Positions 8,333 through 16,603 of a DNA stretch of 64,000 bases are shown piece by piece (within the stretch, counting starts at the first letter, position 1; every line of letters begins with the position of its first letter). The translations under genes and the position numbers were made by a program. The stretch is from a virus. The DNA lies in IMG/VR virus record IMGVR_UViG_3300034358_000008, positions 1 to 64,000 of that record. The stretch is one strand, 5' to 3'. The notes under the pieces were generated by a model that was given only the letters and a program-made list of their open reading frames with translations, was not told the DNA's origin and ran no database searches.

Positions 8333-8797
8333 ATGAAAGAGAAAGCAGTTCTTCACGGTAACTGGATTTACGATCGTAATGATGGCTGGCATCTAGCAGT
8401 CTATCCAATCGTAACCATCATGCCTCGACCAGGTGAACCACCACTATACAGTTCTTTTGTATTGGTGCAGTCCGAAGTACTGAATACAATCGGTACTCCA
8501 ACTGATGCTATCGAACGGATGTTTAGTTCGACCGCTCCACCCGTATCCAACATGACACTGTATAACCTCGGGGTAGTGGAAGACGAGCATAGCTGTGAGG
8601 AACTGGATCTGTTCCTAGTTTGTCCTACAGCCGACATGTCCCATAGTCCAACGCATTCGTGTATTGTTCAGGAAGGTTACATGTACGTCGAAGATCTTGG
8701 CATCGATGATACGGATGAACAACTGGACTGGCAAATCTATCAGGCACTCCAACGTTTGGAAGCACCCCACATTCTAACCTGTAGCCCAAAGGTGTGA
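8333..8797 (+). CDS. hypothetical protein, early
   Basis: 154 residues, first gene behind the TATATTAC at 8310. Acidic C-terminal half (EDLGIDDTDEQLDW). No family recognised. As the lead gene of an early unit it may act in takeover. Confidence 0.75.
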   Translation: MKEKAVLHGNWIYDRNDGWHLAVYPIVTIMPRPGEPPLYSSFVLVQSEVLNTIGTPTDAIERMFSSTAPPVSNMTLYNLGVVEDEHSCEELDLFLVCPTADMSHSPTHSCIVQEGYMYVEDLGIDDTDEQLDWQIYQALQRLEAPHILTCSPKV

Positions 8798-8798
8798 C

Positions 8799-9257
8799 AT
8801 GCAAACTAACTATAAGTCGGTAATGTTCAAACGAATCGTTAACGTCAAGTGGTTAATAGAAGCGTTTAAGACTTTCCCTGCTGTACTCAAACGGAAACAA
8901 CGTAAGTACTTGCTGGACAAACCGTATTTCAAAATACCATTCGATCAACAGGGTCCAGCATTGTTGGCCAATGAAACTGGCTTATGGCAGGTACAAGTAA
9001 AGCATGGCGATACTGAGGAAATCACAGGTATGTGGTTTGTTGACGTTACCCATGACTACAGCATGCGCCCTGAGAACTGGTACGATGGTAAAATACGAAT
9101 CGTCCGAGTCAGTAAGGATAAGTTCATGTTACTGAACTTCCCACCGATCTACTATTCCAGTGAAGCACCCGCACAACTTTACCTCGTGATCAAATCGCAT
9201 ATCGAACACGAAGGCCGTAGTATTAACCTTAGACCAGAAGTGAATGGTGACTTATGA
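8799..9257 (+). CDS. hypothetical protein
   Basis: 152 residues with a basic N-terminal third (KRIVNVKWLIEAFKTFPAVLKRKQRK) and a beta-rich remainder. No family recognised. Overlaps the next gene by 4 bases. Confidence 0.75.
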   Translation: MQTNYKSVMFKRIVNVKWLIEAFKTFPAVLKRKQRKYLLDKPYFKIPFDQQGPALLANETGLWQVQVKHGDTEEITGMWFVDVTHDYSMRPENWYDGKIRIVRVSKDKFMLLNFPPIYYSSEAPAQLYLVIKSHIEHEGRSINLRPEVNGDL

Positions 9258-9607
9258 GTATTTATTTTGAAGGCAATGGTAATCCAAAAGCCGTTGGTAT
9301 TAGCGAAGCACGTGACCAATTCATCTATGCTCTCAAAGAGATGCGTGATGAAGCATTGAACGATCCATACCTCGATGCGTATGAGGACTCTGCTGCACGT
9401 GATACCGCTGTAGCCAATAAGATCATTGGTGGCGTGTTGGGCGTACTGGATGGTAACTCCACCCACTTCCCTGCAATGAACTTGCTCCCATACGTTTCCG
9501 AAGAGGACGTTACTGCTGCTAAAGAAGCCGGCGCTGATTACTTCGACAGCGGTAGTGGCGACATCGGTCAAGGTCTGCAAGAGTACTGGAATCTGGTGAA
9601 CTCTTAA
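9254..9607 (+). CDS. YWxxVS-family small protein 1
   Basis: 117 residues. It ends EYWNLVNS and has an N-terminal helix plus an Ala/Val-rich helix (IIGGVLGVLDGN). This plan is shared by about nine neighbours to 13330. The stop codon overlaps the start of the next copy. Function unknown. Confidence 0.75.
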   Translation: MSIYFEGNGNPKAVGISEARDQFIYALKEMRDEALNDPYLDAYEDSAARDTAVANKIIGGVLGVLDGNSTHFPAMNLLPYVSEEDVTAAKEAGADYFDSGSGDIGQGLQEYWNLVNS

Positions 9608-9861
9608 TGGCCAGTCTAGAACAAGACGTCTTGTTTACGATCTTCGGTGAACTAGATGACCTCCGCGATACATTGATAAAGGATAGCCCTAGACTTACGC
9701 CTACGCAACTAATCGAAGCTGCTATCATGCGTACAGCAGATGTCATTGAAGGATGCTTCGAGTTGAAGGCCATCGGGGTATGTGAATCCAATGGTGATCC
9801 ACATTGGTGTAAAGGTATCGCTGTGGAATGCAACCGTTATTGGTCTGAGGTAAGTACATGA
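9607..9861 (+). CDS. YWxxVS-family small protein 2
   Basis: 84 residues. Core LTPTQLIEAAIMRTADVIEGCFEL aligns with TPEQLVDQAIASTLDVVEQQFEL of the copy at 10423. It ends NRYWSEVST. A clear paralog in the array. Confidence 0.78.
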   Translation: MASLEQDVLFTIFGELDDLRDTLIKDSPRLTPTQLIEAAIMRTADVIEGCFELKAIGVCESNGDPHWCKGIAVECNRYWSEVST

Positions 9862-10088
9862 ATGTTCAATGGTCCATTGAAGGTACCAAGTTGCGGTTTG
9901 ATATATATTACCGCAAACAAAATGAAACCAGTGAAGGTACGAGTGGCTGTAGTACCAGCTGGTTCCAAGAGATAACAACCACGATTAAAGATGCGGCTGA
10001 AATTATCATCGCTAACGTTAAGGTCGATTGGAACTGGCGAGCAATGGAAGGTCTTAACGATTGGACCAAACTGGTAGAGGATGTATAA
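9858..10088 (+). CDS. hypothetical protein
   Basis: 76 residues, Trp-rich (MNVQWSIEG, VDWNWRAMEG, LNDWTKL). Not a clear member of the YWxxVS family although it lies inside the array. Overlaps the preceding copy by 4 bases. Confidence 0.7.
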   Translation: MNVQWSIEGTKLRFDIYYRKQNETSEGTSGCSTSWFQEITTTIKDAAEIIIANVKVDWNWRAMEGLNDWTKLVEDV

Positions 10089-10421
10089 ATGTTCAAACCG
10101 CATGAACGTTACACTGCTGTATTCCCAGTACTCGAGGCGAGTAATCTACCTGATGCTGGTACTATCGTAGAACTCACTTTTAAAGGTTGGTACGATAACC
10201 GATTGCTCTTCGTTGTTTGGCCTGCGGGTAAACCAATCCCAAAAGAGTTTGAAGGTCGTCAATTCCTCTATGTCAATCAAGAAGCCGGTACAGGTGTATT
10301 GACTTTGCGTACAGCTATTAATGGTACTGGCGAACCACCCTTCCAATCGTACGGTGTGTTGTCTATCGCCGGGACAAGTGAAGAGCTTGGTACATTGTTG
10401 ATTGAATTCCACAAGGTGTAA
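10089..10421 (+). CDS. hypothetical beta-rich protein
   Basis: 110 residues. Many short strands (TIVELTFKGWYDNRLLFVVWPAG) suggest a small beta-barrel. No domain recognised. It interrupts the array of small helical paralogs. Confidence 0.72.
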   Translation: MFKPHERYTAVFPVLEASNLPDAGTIVELTFKGWYDNRLLFVVWPAGKPIPKEFEGRQFLYVNQEAGTGVLTLRTAINGTGEPPFQSYGVLSIAGTSEELGTLLIEFHKV

Positions 10422-10422
10422 C

Positions 10423-10716
10423 ATGACAGATAACATAGTAGACAGTGTAAAAGGTAATGTAGCTTTCCTACTTGGTGGTATCCGCACTGGATTGCTATCG
10501 AATAGTAGTAGCATGACCCCTGAACAACTGGTGGACCAAGCTATCGCATCCACTCTGGATGTAGTAGAACAGCAGTTCGAACTACGTGATCCTACCCAAG
10601 AGCACTTGCCGGTAGTAACTGAACTCGCTAAGTGTTATTGGGATATGGTTAATGACGATGGGGAAGACCCTGTCGATCTTCGGAAGGCATTCAATGAAAA
10701 CAGCACGGGTACCTAG
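10423..10716 (+). CDS. YWxxVS-family small protein 3
   Basis: 97 residues from ATG 10423 (overlaps the previous stop; the frame also opens at 10402). Core MTPEQLVDQAIASTLDVVEQ is the clearest form of the family helix, and CYWDMVND follows. Unlike other copies it continues about 18 residues past the YW motif. Confidence 0.75.
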   Translation: MTDNIVDSVKGNVAFLLGGIRTGLLSNSSSMTPEQLVDQAIASTLDVVEQQFELRDPTQEHLPVVTELAKCYWDMVNDDGEDPVDLRKAFNENSTGT

Positions 10717-11071
10717 TGGTCCAGAAATCGACGCATTGATTCATGTGTCTACTGAAGTTACTCTGGCTATGGAGTTATTGGAAGCACAAACCCGTGACTC
10801 TGTACTCCAGAGTATGAAAGATGGTGTCGAACATGGGATGGATAAGCTGATCCAAGCTTACACCGATCTAACACCACAACAAATGAAAGTTGTCAGAGCC
10901 TGTATTGGCGAAGGCGTGGACTATGCCTGTGGTTATATGGCAGCGCACATCCAATTACACGAAAGCATGTTGGGTCTATGTTCAGAGACAGCTCCGGGTC
11001 TAGTTGCCCATGCAGCTGTCCACACTTTCGGTAGCCATGTAAACACTCTTTGGGAAGAAGTAAATTCATGA
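10694..11071 (+). CDS. YWxxVS-family small protein 4 (divergent)
   Basis: 125 residues from ATG 10694 with GGAAGG upstream. It ends TLWEEVNS. Contains DLTPQQMKVVRACIGEGVDYACGY in the family-helix position. Larger and more divergent than its neighbours. Its stop overlaps the GNAT gene start. Confidence 0.72.
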   Translation: MKTARVPSGPEIDALIHVSTEVTLAMELLEAQTRDSVLQSMKDGVEHGMDKLIQAYTDLTPQQMKVVRACIGEGVDYACGYMAAHIQLHESMLGLCSETAPGLVAHAAVHTFGSHVNTLWEEVNS

Positions 11072-11595
11072 CTTACAAGCTAGAATTGATTGAGCACACT
11101 AACACCGCTAAGCTGTCAAATTACATGCGTCTGTTCCACTACCTGAGCGTATACGAGGAGAACGGTAGCCTTCAACAAACGATTGAAGCTGAGTTGTTGA
11201 ACTTTGATCGTAAAGGTAAGTTTCAACATCAATTCAATCTGGTGTTAGCGCGTAATGACGCAGGTAGTATTGTAGGGTACGTCTTCTATTACCCGCGTGC
11301 GAAACGTGTTGAGTTCTATGTGTTACCCACTTGGCGTAATAAGGGTGTAGGTAATGAGTTGGTACTCGGTGTACGGACTTGGTCTAAATACTCTACCCTT
11401 TGTGGTTATCCGGGCTTCGGTTGCTGGAAAGAGTTCTTCGAAAAGAACTTCATCCTTAACATCGACAAGTACATGTCTATCAGTCGTGTCGACGTTGCTA
11501 AGTACGGTGGGGCAGTAGAAGCGTACAAAGCTGTAATGAAGGCTGAGAAACTTCGTCTATCCCGTGAACTACGTAAGGTACTGGATTTCATCTAA
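11068..11595 (+). CDS. GNAT-like acetyltransferase
   Basis: 175 residues from ATG 11068 (ATGA overlap). GNAT enzymes move an acetyl group from acetyl-CoA to an amine. Visible are a strand-strand unit (SIVGYVFYYPRAKRVEFYVLP) and motif A with the CoA loop RNKGVGNELV. The C-terminal third is basic and helical. The substrate is unknown; phage GNATs may modify host RNA polymerase, ribosomal proteins or toxins, which is inference here. Confidence 0.75.
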   Translation: MTYKLELIEHTNTAKLSNYMRLFHYLSVYEENGSLQQTIEAELLNFDRKGKFQHQFNLVLARNDAGSIVGYVFYYPRAKRVEFYVLPTWRNKGVGNELVLGVRTWSKYSTLCGYPGFGCWKEFFEKNFILNIDKYMSISRVDVAKYGGAVEAYKAVMKAEKLRLSRELRKVLDFI

Positions 11596-11840
11596 TGGAT
11601 ATTTTTACATTCTTCCTGTTGTTGTGCTGGACTGTAGCTGGCGTATGGTTGCTGATCGGTGAACTCCCACGATTCCAGAAACATCGGATCGAACAAATCT
11701 TCGGTGTAAAGAACCGCTGGGGTAAGATGTTCATTGGAGTCGCTCTGCTGGCCTTCTGTAGCTTTCAAGTGTACCTGTGGACCATTGACCCAATTTCGAC
11801 TTGGGAACTTACGTGGGCACCTCTGAAGCTTTCCTATTGA
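11595..11840 (+). CDS. two-span membrane protein
   Basis: 81 residues, hydrophobic stretches at about 4-22 and 45-63 with a basic loop between (RFQKHRIEQIFGVKNRWGK). Likely both ends face the periplasm by the positive-inside rule. Function unknown; a holin-like or exclusion role cannot be told apart. Confidence 0.7.
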   Translation: MDIFTFFLLLCWTVAGVWLLIGELPRFQKHRIEQIFGVKNRWGKMFIGVALLAFCSFQVYLWTIDPISTWELTWAPLKLSY

Positions 11841-11847
11841 GGTATTC

Positions 11848-12081
11848 ATGCAAACATTCCTTGAACAGGTTGCACTTGGCGCGTTGCTGCTGATTGAACA
11901 TGAAGCGTACGGCATTTACCTTAATCGTAGAGACTTAACTCCCGAACTAGACCCTGATGATGCTGCTCGTGCGGCAGTTCAAAGAGCTATTTTTAGAACC
12001 GTTGAAATGCTGGAACCAAACGAAAAATCTTCAGATGAAGATTGGTTATCACAACTTTACTGGCAAGAGGTAAGTACATGA
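11848..12081 (+). CDS. YWxxVS-family small protein 5
   Basis: 77 residues ending LYWQEVST. Core DPDDAARAAVQRAIFRTVEML fits the family helix. Overlaps the next copy by 4 bases. Confidence 0.75.
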   Translation: MQTFLEQVALGALLLIEHEAYGIYLNRRDLTPELDPDDAARAAVQRAIFRTVEMLEPNEKSSDEDWLSQLYWQEVST

Positions 12082-12362
12082 ATACCGATATGCAAATCCC
12101 TGAACAAGATGAAAAGCAAATTCTTGATCACGCTGTTGCAGCTACCACGATTTGTCAAATAGAAGACATATTCATTCACACGGTTCCTGCTAACATGGGC
12201 GATGCCCGTGAGATCGTGGAAAGTGTTCTGGTAATCGTACAAAATAACTTCTATCTGATCCCTAAGGTCATGGTTGAAGACGATAAGCCGGTCGAGCGTC
12301 CAGCTCCTAAAGAAGCAATTACTGAACCACTCTATGAGTTGTGGAATTCCGTTTCCAACTAA
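12078..12362 (+). CDS. YWxxVS-family small protein 6
   Basis: 94 residues from ATG 12078 (an upstream in-frame start at 12042 lies inside the previous gene). Ends YELWNSVSN. The helix GDAREIVESVLVIVQNNFYL matches the family core. Confidence 0.72.
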   Translation: MNTDMQIPEQDEKQILDHAVAATTICQIEDIFIHTVPANMGDAREIVESVLVIVQNNFYLIPKVMVEDDKPVERPAPKEAITEPLYELWNSVSN

Positions 12363-12390
12363 CCAAACCCTTTTAATAGACAGGTGACAT

Positions 12391-12684
12391 ATGAGCGAAG
12401 TTGACAATTTTGTATCGGCAGTAAAAGAGAAACGTAACGAAGCAGTGGAGTATTTCCTATCCGAAGACTTCCATCAGGCTATGGCAAATGGTGTTGAAAG
12501 CCCAGACGTCGTGGTTAAGAAAGGTGTCGACCTATTGGTTGGTGCAGTTCTCGATGTAGTCGAAGAACGTTACGCCGATCTGGTTACCGGTAGTGCAAGT
12601 GATTCCGAAGGTGAAGAAGTCTCGGTTGAACTGAGTATCACCACTGGTCTGTCCACTCTGTACTTCGAAGAGGTAGCTTCTTAA
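12391..12684 (+). CDS. YWxxVS-family small protein 7
   Basis: 97 residues. Family core VVVKKGVDLLVGAVLDVVEERY; ends TLYFEEVAS, where Tyr-Phe replaces Tyr-Trp. Stop overlaps the next start (TAATG). Confidence 0.75.
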   Translation: MSEVDNFVSAVKEKRNEAVEYFLSEDFHQAMANGVESPDVVVKKGVDLLVGAVLDVVEERYADLVTGSASDSEGEEVSVELSITTGLSTLYFEEVAS

Positions 12685-13031
12685 TGAGTACTCCTAAAGT
12701 TGATCTCCATCACGGTGAATGGGGTGAGATTAAAATGGGTAATGTAGATGGCTTCATCGAACGTGCGAAAGGTATGCGCGCGTGTGCCCTAGAACTGTTT
12801 GACCAGCGTGCCCTGAAGGCTGCTGCAACTGGTCAAACGATCCCATGGAGTACCTACGTAGCGGAAGCTGTAGATGCAGCTATCGCTGGTACTCTAGACA
12901 TCGTAAGCAATTGCGGTCTGGAAGCTATCACCGAGGTGGAATGCATTATTGGTGATGATGAACAACCAAAAGTAAATATCGCTTTCAGTGATCAACTGGG
13001 TAAAATGTATTTCGAAGCGGTGGGTTCCTAA
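12684..13031 (+). CDS. YWxxVS-family small protein 8
   Basis: 115 residues. Core YVAEAVDAAIAGTLDIVSN; ends KMYFEAVGS. Closest to copy 7, which it directly follows. Stop overlaps the next start. ATG 12735 is an alternative start. Confidence 0.75.
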   Translation: MSTPKVDLHHGEWGEIKMGNVDGFIERAKGMRACALELFDQRALKAAATGQTIPWSTYVAEAVDAAIAGTLDIVSNCGLEAITEVECIIGDDEQPKVNIAFSDQLGKMYFEAVGS

Positions 13032-13330
13032 TGGAAGACACCTACGTACCAGAACCGACTATGGTTCAAGTCGTATTGGCTGAACTGAAGAAGATCCCTG
13101 ATAAGGTACTTGAGTTATCAGCTGGTAACTACACCCCAGAAGAACTCATGGTCCAAGCGATCGGTGAGGCTCTGGTGATCGTTGAACGTTTCATGGATAT
13201 CACTTATCAGGAATCCGATCTGCTTCCACCAGAAGGACACACGGGTCCTGAAGTCGCTTTGGTTAAGGTTGCCTATACCGAGAAAGCAGATAACCTTGCA
13301 CAACAATACTGGGATCATGTGAGTAACTAA
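13031..13330 (+). CDS. YWxxVS-family small protein 9
   Basis: 99 residues. Core YTPEELMVQAIGEALVIVERFM; ends QQYWDHVSN. Last member of the array. Confidence 0.76.
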   Translation: MEDTYVPEPTMVQVVLAELKKIPDKVLELSAGNYTPEELMVQAIGEALVIVERFMDITYQESDLLPPEGHTGPEVALVKVAYTEKADNLAQQYWDHVSN

Positions 13331-13331
13331 A

Positions 13332-13532
13332 ATGTCTACGGTTATCGGAACCAAAGAAATCTACAGTGGTGAGCAACGACCTACTGACAAACAACGTGTA
13401 CTGTATTACTTCGAACCATTTGAACAATGGTACGTTGGTGTATACCACGCGGAAGATGACGCTATCGTTGGGAAGGCTGGGTTCAGTACATGGCAACCCG
13501 AAGTAACTAAATGGATGGATGGAGAACAGTAA
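13332..13532 (+). CDS. small hypothetical protein
   Basis: 66 residues, aromatic centre (VLYYFEPFEQWYVGVYHAED). No family recognised. Starts one base after the array ends. Confidence 0.68.
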   Translation: MSTVIGTKEIYSGEQRPTDKQRVLYYFEPFEQWYVGVYHAEDDAIVGKAGFSTWQPEVTKWMDGEQ

Positions 13533-13533
13533 G

Positions 13534-13665
13534 ATGCCTATTTACTTTCAGCTGTGGCCACGGTTTAATACTGTAAATCTGTGGAGATTATACCCGTGGC
13601 TAAATCCCGTCGTACTTGCTATTTCAAGAACCAAAAAGAATTCTTCGATAAAGACCGTCCTTTGA
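13534..13665 (+). CDS. possible 43-residue peptide
   Basis: Frame MPIYFQLWPRFN onward, ATG with GGAG nine bases upstream. It overlaps the next gene out of frame for 70 bases, so only one of the two may be real, or the overlap may be a coupling leader. Confidence 0.3.
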   Translation: MPIYFQLWPRFNTVNLWRLYPWLNPVVLAISRTKKNSSIKTVL

Positions 13666-13763
13666 GTTGGGAAAACTCCAATAAAAAGAATAAGGTACTG
13701 TGCCATCGCATCGAAAGAGCGTGGGCTAGTCGTCGTCTGTATCAGGAACTCAATCAGCTTTAA
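13596..13763 (+). CDS. small basic protein
   Basis: 55 residues from GTG 13596 (GGAG ten bases upstream); an in-frame GTG at 13581 adds five residues. Very basic (AKSRRTCYFKNQ, SNKKNKVLCHRIERAW), suggesting nucleic-acid contact. Confidence 0.55.
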   Translation: MAKSRRTCYFKNQKEFFDKDRPLSWENSNKKNKVLCHRIERAWASRRLYQELNQL

Positions 13764-13770
13764 ATAAAGT

Positions 13771-13790
13771 GCCCTCCTTCACCGGAGGGC
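13771..13790 (+). terminator. hairpin, possible terminator
   Basis: Stem GCCCTCC/GGAGGGC, loop TTCACC. Weak downstream T content. It overlaps the leader of the next gene. Confidence 0.6.
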
Positions 13791-13805
13791 ATTATGAGGA
13801 ATTCA

Positions 13806-14015
13806 ATGCTAACAGTAATATTCTTTGCAATCATGCAACTGAGCCTTATCGGGTTTTGTTTCATGAGCGCCATGCTAATGCTGGGTATTCTAGCATATGC
13901 GTTTGGTGCTGATCTGCCTGACTGGAAGGCTATGGTCAAATACTGGAAGTGGTGTGGTATCACTCTAGCGATATCGTGTATCGGTTTCTTTGTATGTAAG
14001 GGGTTAGTCCTATGA
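13806..14015 (+). CDS. small membrane protein
   Basis: 69 residues from ATG 13806 (GAGGA six bases upstream; ATG 13794 is an alternative). Hydrophobic at about 2-33 and 48-67, so two spans are likely. Overlaps the next gene by 4 bases. Confidence 0.68.
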   Translation: MLTVIFFAIMQLSLIGFCFMSAMLMLGILAYAFGADLPDWKAMVKYWKWCGITLAISCIGFFVCKGLVL

Positions 14016-14485
14016 ACTGGGGCGTTGTTGCAGGTGTAGCATTAATTCTTTACATCCTTTACGCTATCTTTGTCCCACCTAAGTGGTATCGGGATAAGCT
14101 TTACGAAGACGATGCACTTAAGGCTAAGCGTGAGGCCCGTAAGTACGTCAGGAACGTCGTTAAGGGCATGGTTATACATGCGGTCCAATTCGATCGTGGA
14201 CATACCTCTGGCATCCTTACAAAGCGTACCCCACAAGTATTCATCTTCCATGGAATCATCCGCGGTGACTTTTCAGAGACTCTTTATCTGAGAGTGGATC
14301 AAGACGGTAACGTATTCGAATACGAAACTGACATAGCAGCTAATGCAGCAATCCAACAGACAGACTTCGGTATTGTAGCTGTAACTGCATCCGATGGACA
14401 GATTCGTTTCCGTGACGTAGTTCCTACTGGTTCATCAGATCGGGACCTGTATAAGTTACGATTTAATTTCCTGACGAGTTCCTGA
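14012..14485 (+). CDS. membrane-anchored hypothetical protein
   Basis: 157 residues with an N-terminal span at about 4-22 (GVVAGVALILYILYAIFV), then a basic helix and a beta-rich domain. Possibly paired with the preceding membrane protein. No family recognised. Confidence 0.72.
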   Translation: MNWGVVAGVALILYILYAIFVPPKWYRDKLYEDDALKAKREARKYVRNVVKGMVIHAVQFDRGHTSGILTKRTPQVFIFHGIIRGDFSETLYLRVDQDGNVFEYETDIAANAAIQQTDFGIVAVTASDGQIRFRDVVPTGSSDRDLYKLRFNFLTSS

Positions 14486-14535
14486 TAGTATAGGTCTTGC
14501 AATACCGCTGACCATGTTAGAAGGAAATTTACGCC

Positions 14536-14874
14536 ATGGCTATTCCAAGTCTTGCCGATCTGAAAGTTGCTGTAAGCGCTTCCGAGATCGCACCTTTCGA
14601 AGCTGAAATTACCGCTTATCTCGAAACAGCTGCTACTCTGGCTTATCTCGAGAATACTGCTGGTACCGCCAAGATCGTTATCCGTACCTTCCCAGGTAAG
14701 GAACTGACTGCTCCAGGTATCGTTGCTCTCAAGGCGGCGATTACTGCTGGCGGTTGGACTAACGTTGTTGTCGAGAACCAGTACGGCCCTGCTGCTGAAG
14801 GTATTGGTATCTCTACCGGTCCTGCTGAGAAGATCGTATTCGTATCGTTCAAACCAGCTCCAGTTACACCGTAA
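14536..14874 (+). CDS. hypothetical Ala-rich protein
   Basis: 112 residues, Ala-, Thr- and Val-rich, with strands TAKIVIRTFPG and EKIVFVSFKPAP. Well-spaced RBS (GAAGGAAA upstream of ATG). Its clean leader and terminator suggest an abundant, singly transcribed product. Function unknown. Confidence 0.75.
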   Translation: MAIPSLADLKVAVSASEIAPFEAEITAYLETAATLAYLENTAGTAKIVIRTFPGKELTAPGIVALKAAITAGGWTNVVVENQYGPAAEGIGISTGPAEKIVFVSFKPAPVTP

Positions 14875-14883
14875 TAAAAATAG

Positions 14884-14903
14884 GTCCTACCTTCGGGTAG
14901 GGC
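14884..14903 (+). terminator. intrinsic terminator
   Basis: Stem GTCCTACC/GGTAGGGC, TTCG loop, then TTTATAA. Confidence 0.85.
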
Positions 14904-14928
14904 TTTATAACGTCTCAAGGAAAATTCA

Positions 14929-15555
14929 ATGCATAACCCTAAATTTGATATCTTTGTATGCTCCCGCAAAAATCCTAATCCATGTCTCAATCTCCCTAGC
15001 GAAGCGATTATGCTGAAGCTCTATCAACAGCTTCGTCGCCGGTTAGATAGCCAAGGCTTTGGCAATGTAGTTGTAAATACAATGCGTCATATTTCAGACA
15101 TCGAGTTGGAAGCGGGTGAACTAGAATTGCTTAGGGGTAATCGATTCTACCTATCTGAGCATTACCTGGCAAGGCACCTGGACTTTGGTCCACCAGACAA
15201 AGTGATTGGGCGTTACAGAGCACCATGGAACACCCGCCCTTCCATGGATGCCTACACGTACGCTGAACGTGGTAAGCGGCCAATGTTCCACGCGCAGGTA
15301 ATTGGTGGTACTCTTACTGGCAAGACTTATGTACTCAATGAGTTCAAGTTATTGTTGAACGAACTGGTTCCAGGTATTGAGATCATCGAGTGTGATAACG
15401 ATATCAAAATGTCTGACCACTGGGACGTGGCTTCTGACCCTGAGTACTACAAGGAATACGGTGACCGCATTAAAGCTAATGCTATTTGCTTTGGTATGGG
15501 CCCAACGTTTAATGTTGGTATCGATAACGAACTGTACCACAACACTAAAATCTAA
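14929..15555 (+). CDS. hypothetical protein with strand-G-helix module
   Basis: 208 residues. FHAQVIGGTLTGKTYVLNEF fits a GxxxxGKT P-loop followed by a helix and an acidic strand end (IEIIECDND). The same segment also lines up with WVIGSAMKTNYVLTKLRLC of the gene at 26207, where no P-loop exists. The P-loop may therefore be chance and the protein a distant member of the 24-30 kb family. Confidence 0.7.
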   Translation: MHNPKFDIFVCSRKNPNPCLNLPSEAIMLKLYQQLRRRLDSQGFGNVVVNTMRHISDIELEAGELELLRGNRFYLSEHYLARHLDFGPPDKVIGRYRAPWNTRPSMDAYTYAERGKRPMFHAQVIGGTLTGKTYVLNEFKLLLNELVPGIEIIECDNDIKMSDHWDVASDPEYYKEYGDRIKANAICFGMGPTFNVGIDNELYHNTKI

Positions 15556-15563
15556 GGATCATT

Positions 15564-15899
15564 ATGACTTACGTAAGTCCCCGTGGCATTCCATTGTTGA
15601 CGCAACAGGTGTCTTCCTTTCCTATCGTAACTCTGGAAGACTACGTCAAGTGGTATGGCGCAGATATCCTCTGGCCGGATGGTCGAGTTGAGAATGTTAA
15701 TGTAGACTGGTACTGTGAGATCGTTCGTGAATATCCCAAGTATCCATTGATGGGTGACCATAACTACCATCCATTCTTGTTGGAGAAGATCGCTGAGCGT
15801 ATCGGTGGGCAAGTGTGCTGGAAGGCACGTGAAATGGCCACAGGCCGTTGGATTAATGAAATACGTGATGGCGAAGTAGAAAACGAATATCCTTTCTGA
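15564..15899 (+). CDS. hypothetical protein
   Basis: 111 residues, Trp- and Tyr-rich, no recognised domain. Follows the preceding gene after 8 bases. A bidirectional terminator separates it from the minus-strand gene beyond. Confidence 0.72.
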   Translation: MTYVSPRGIPLLTQQVSSFPIVTLEDYVKWYGADILWPDGRVENVNVDWYCEIVREYPKYPLMGDHNYHPFLLEKIAERIGGQVCWKAREMATGRWINEIRDGEVENEYPF

Positions 15900-15908
15900 C
15901 GACATATT

Positions 15909-15929
15909 GCCCCTCCGTTACGGAGGGGC
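15909..15929. terminator. bidirectional terminator
   Basis: Stem GCCCCTCCG/CGGAGGGGC with loop TTA, between converging genes, followed by TTTATTATGCTTCTTTTTT. One of the CATAA/TTATG terminator family. Confidence 0.85.
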
Positions 15930-15933
15930 TTTA

Positions 15934-16161
15934 TTATGCTTCTTTTTTGTATTTGGTTGTGATACTAGCCTTAGCATGATGTTTGGCGTCATGCTTCTTC
16001 TTGTCTTCTTCGGCTTTCTTCTTCTCTTTTTCTTTGGCTTGCTTGTCGGCTTCGACGAACTCTTTAGCTACGTCTTGTGGAATACCGACTTTCTTAGCAA
16101 ACTCTTGATCGTGAGCGGCTGCTCTCATTGTTCTTGCTTGCTTAGGTGACTTTGTAGGCAT
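15934..16161 (-). CDS. small Lys-rich phage protein, DUF3008-like
   Basis: 75 residues. The N-terminus MPTKSPKQARTMRAAAHD resembles the KSxxQxRxMxA opening of a widespread small phage family (DUF3008-like); KVGIPQDVAKEFVEADK follows, then a very Lys/Glu-rich tail. It stands alone on the minus strand inside a long plus-strand block. GAGG precedes the start. Possibly a minor virion or DNA-binding protein. Confidence 0.65.
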   Translation of the reverse strand: MPTKSPKQARTMRAAAHDQEFAKKVGIPQDVAKEFVEADKQAKEKEKKKAEEDKKKHDAKHHAKASITTKYKKEA

Positions 16162-16198
16162 GGCGATTACCTCGATTATTAGAAGGGGTTTTAACGCT

Positions 16199-16206
16199 AT
16201 ATCATA
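16199..16206 (+). promoter_or_regulatory. early promoter variant TATATCAT
   Basis: TTTTAACGCTATATCAT precedes the gene at 16239. The CGCTATAT context matches the copies at 16769 and 17137. Confidence 0.5.
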
Positions 16207-16238
16207 CCCTTGTAATTAAATCTTAACTGGAGTAATGT

Positions 16239-16592
16239 ATGAACACACTCGATATCTTTTTGGAGATGCCCTGGAAGTTCTATGCGTTGATGGGGACCGT
16301 GATAGTACTGGTAATCTGGGCTATCTGGTTTTCCAGCAAACGACCCACCGATTTCAACCATCTGTTCTACGATCACTGGATGAAACGGATCAACGATGAC
16401 TTTCGGGGTGTCCGTCGTCGTTATAAGCGTGCAGACCGAGCCGAAGCATATAAGGCTACGTACTATCGAATCTACCATGACCTCGCTGAAGTAACGGGTG
16501 GACCAGAGTACTTTGCTCTCCTCCCCACTGCGCAGCGAAGCGTATGGATTCATCTATTCACTCGTACCCGTGATGTACTCTATTTCAGTTGA
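16239..16592 (+). CDS. membrane-anchored hypothetical protein, early
   Basis: 117 residues with a span at about 14-32 (FYALMGTVIVLVIWAIWF) and a basic domain after it (FRGVRRRYKRADRAEA). Lies behind a TATAT-type early promoter. Function unknown. Confidence 0.72.
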   Translation: MNTLDIFLEMPWKFYALMGTVIVLVIWAIWFSSKRPTDFNHLFYDHWMKRINDDFRGVRRRYKRADRAEAYKATYYRIYHDLAEVTGGPEYFALLPTAQRSVWIHLFTRTRDVLYFS

Positions 16593-16603
16593 GGTAAAGA
16601 AAG

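Noticed and set aside
9904-9911. TATATTAC inside a gene
   Set aside because: It encodes part of the protein at 9858-10088 (DIYYR) and has no leader before a following start; taken as chance.
15301-15360. Walker A P-loop (GGTLTGKT) in the gene at 14929
   Set aside because: The segment matches the strand-G-helix family, where paralogs lack GKT; no Walker B or other NTPase motif follows.
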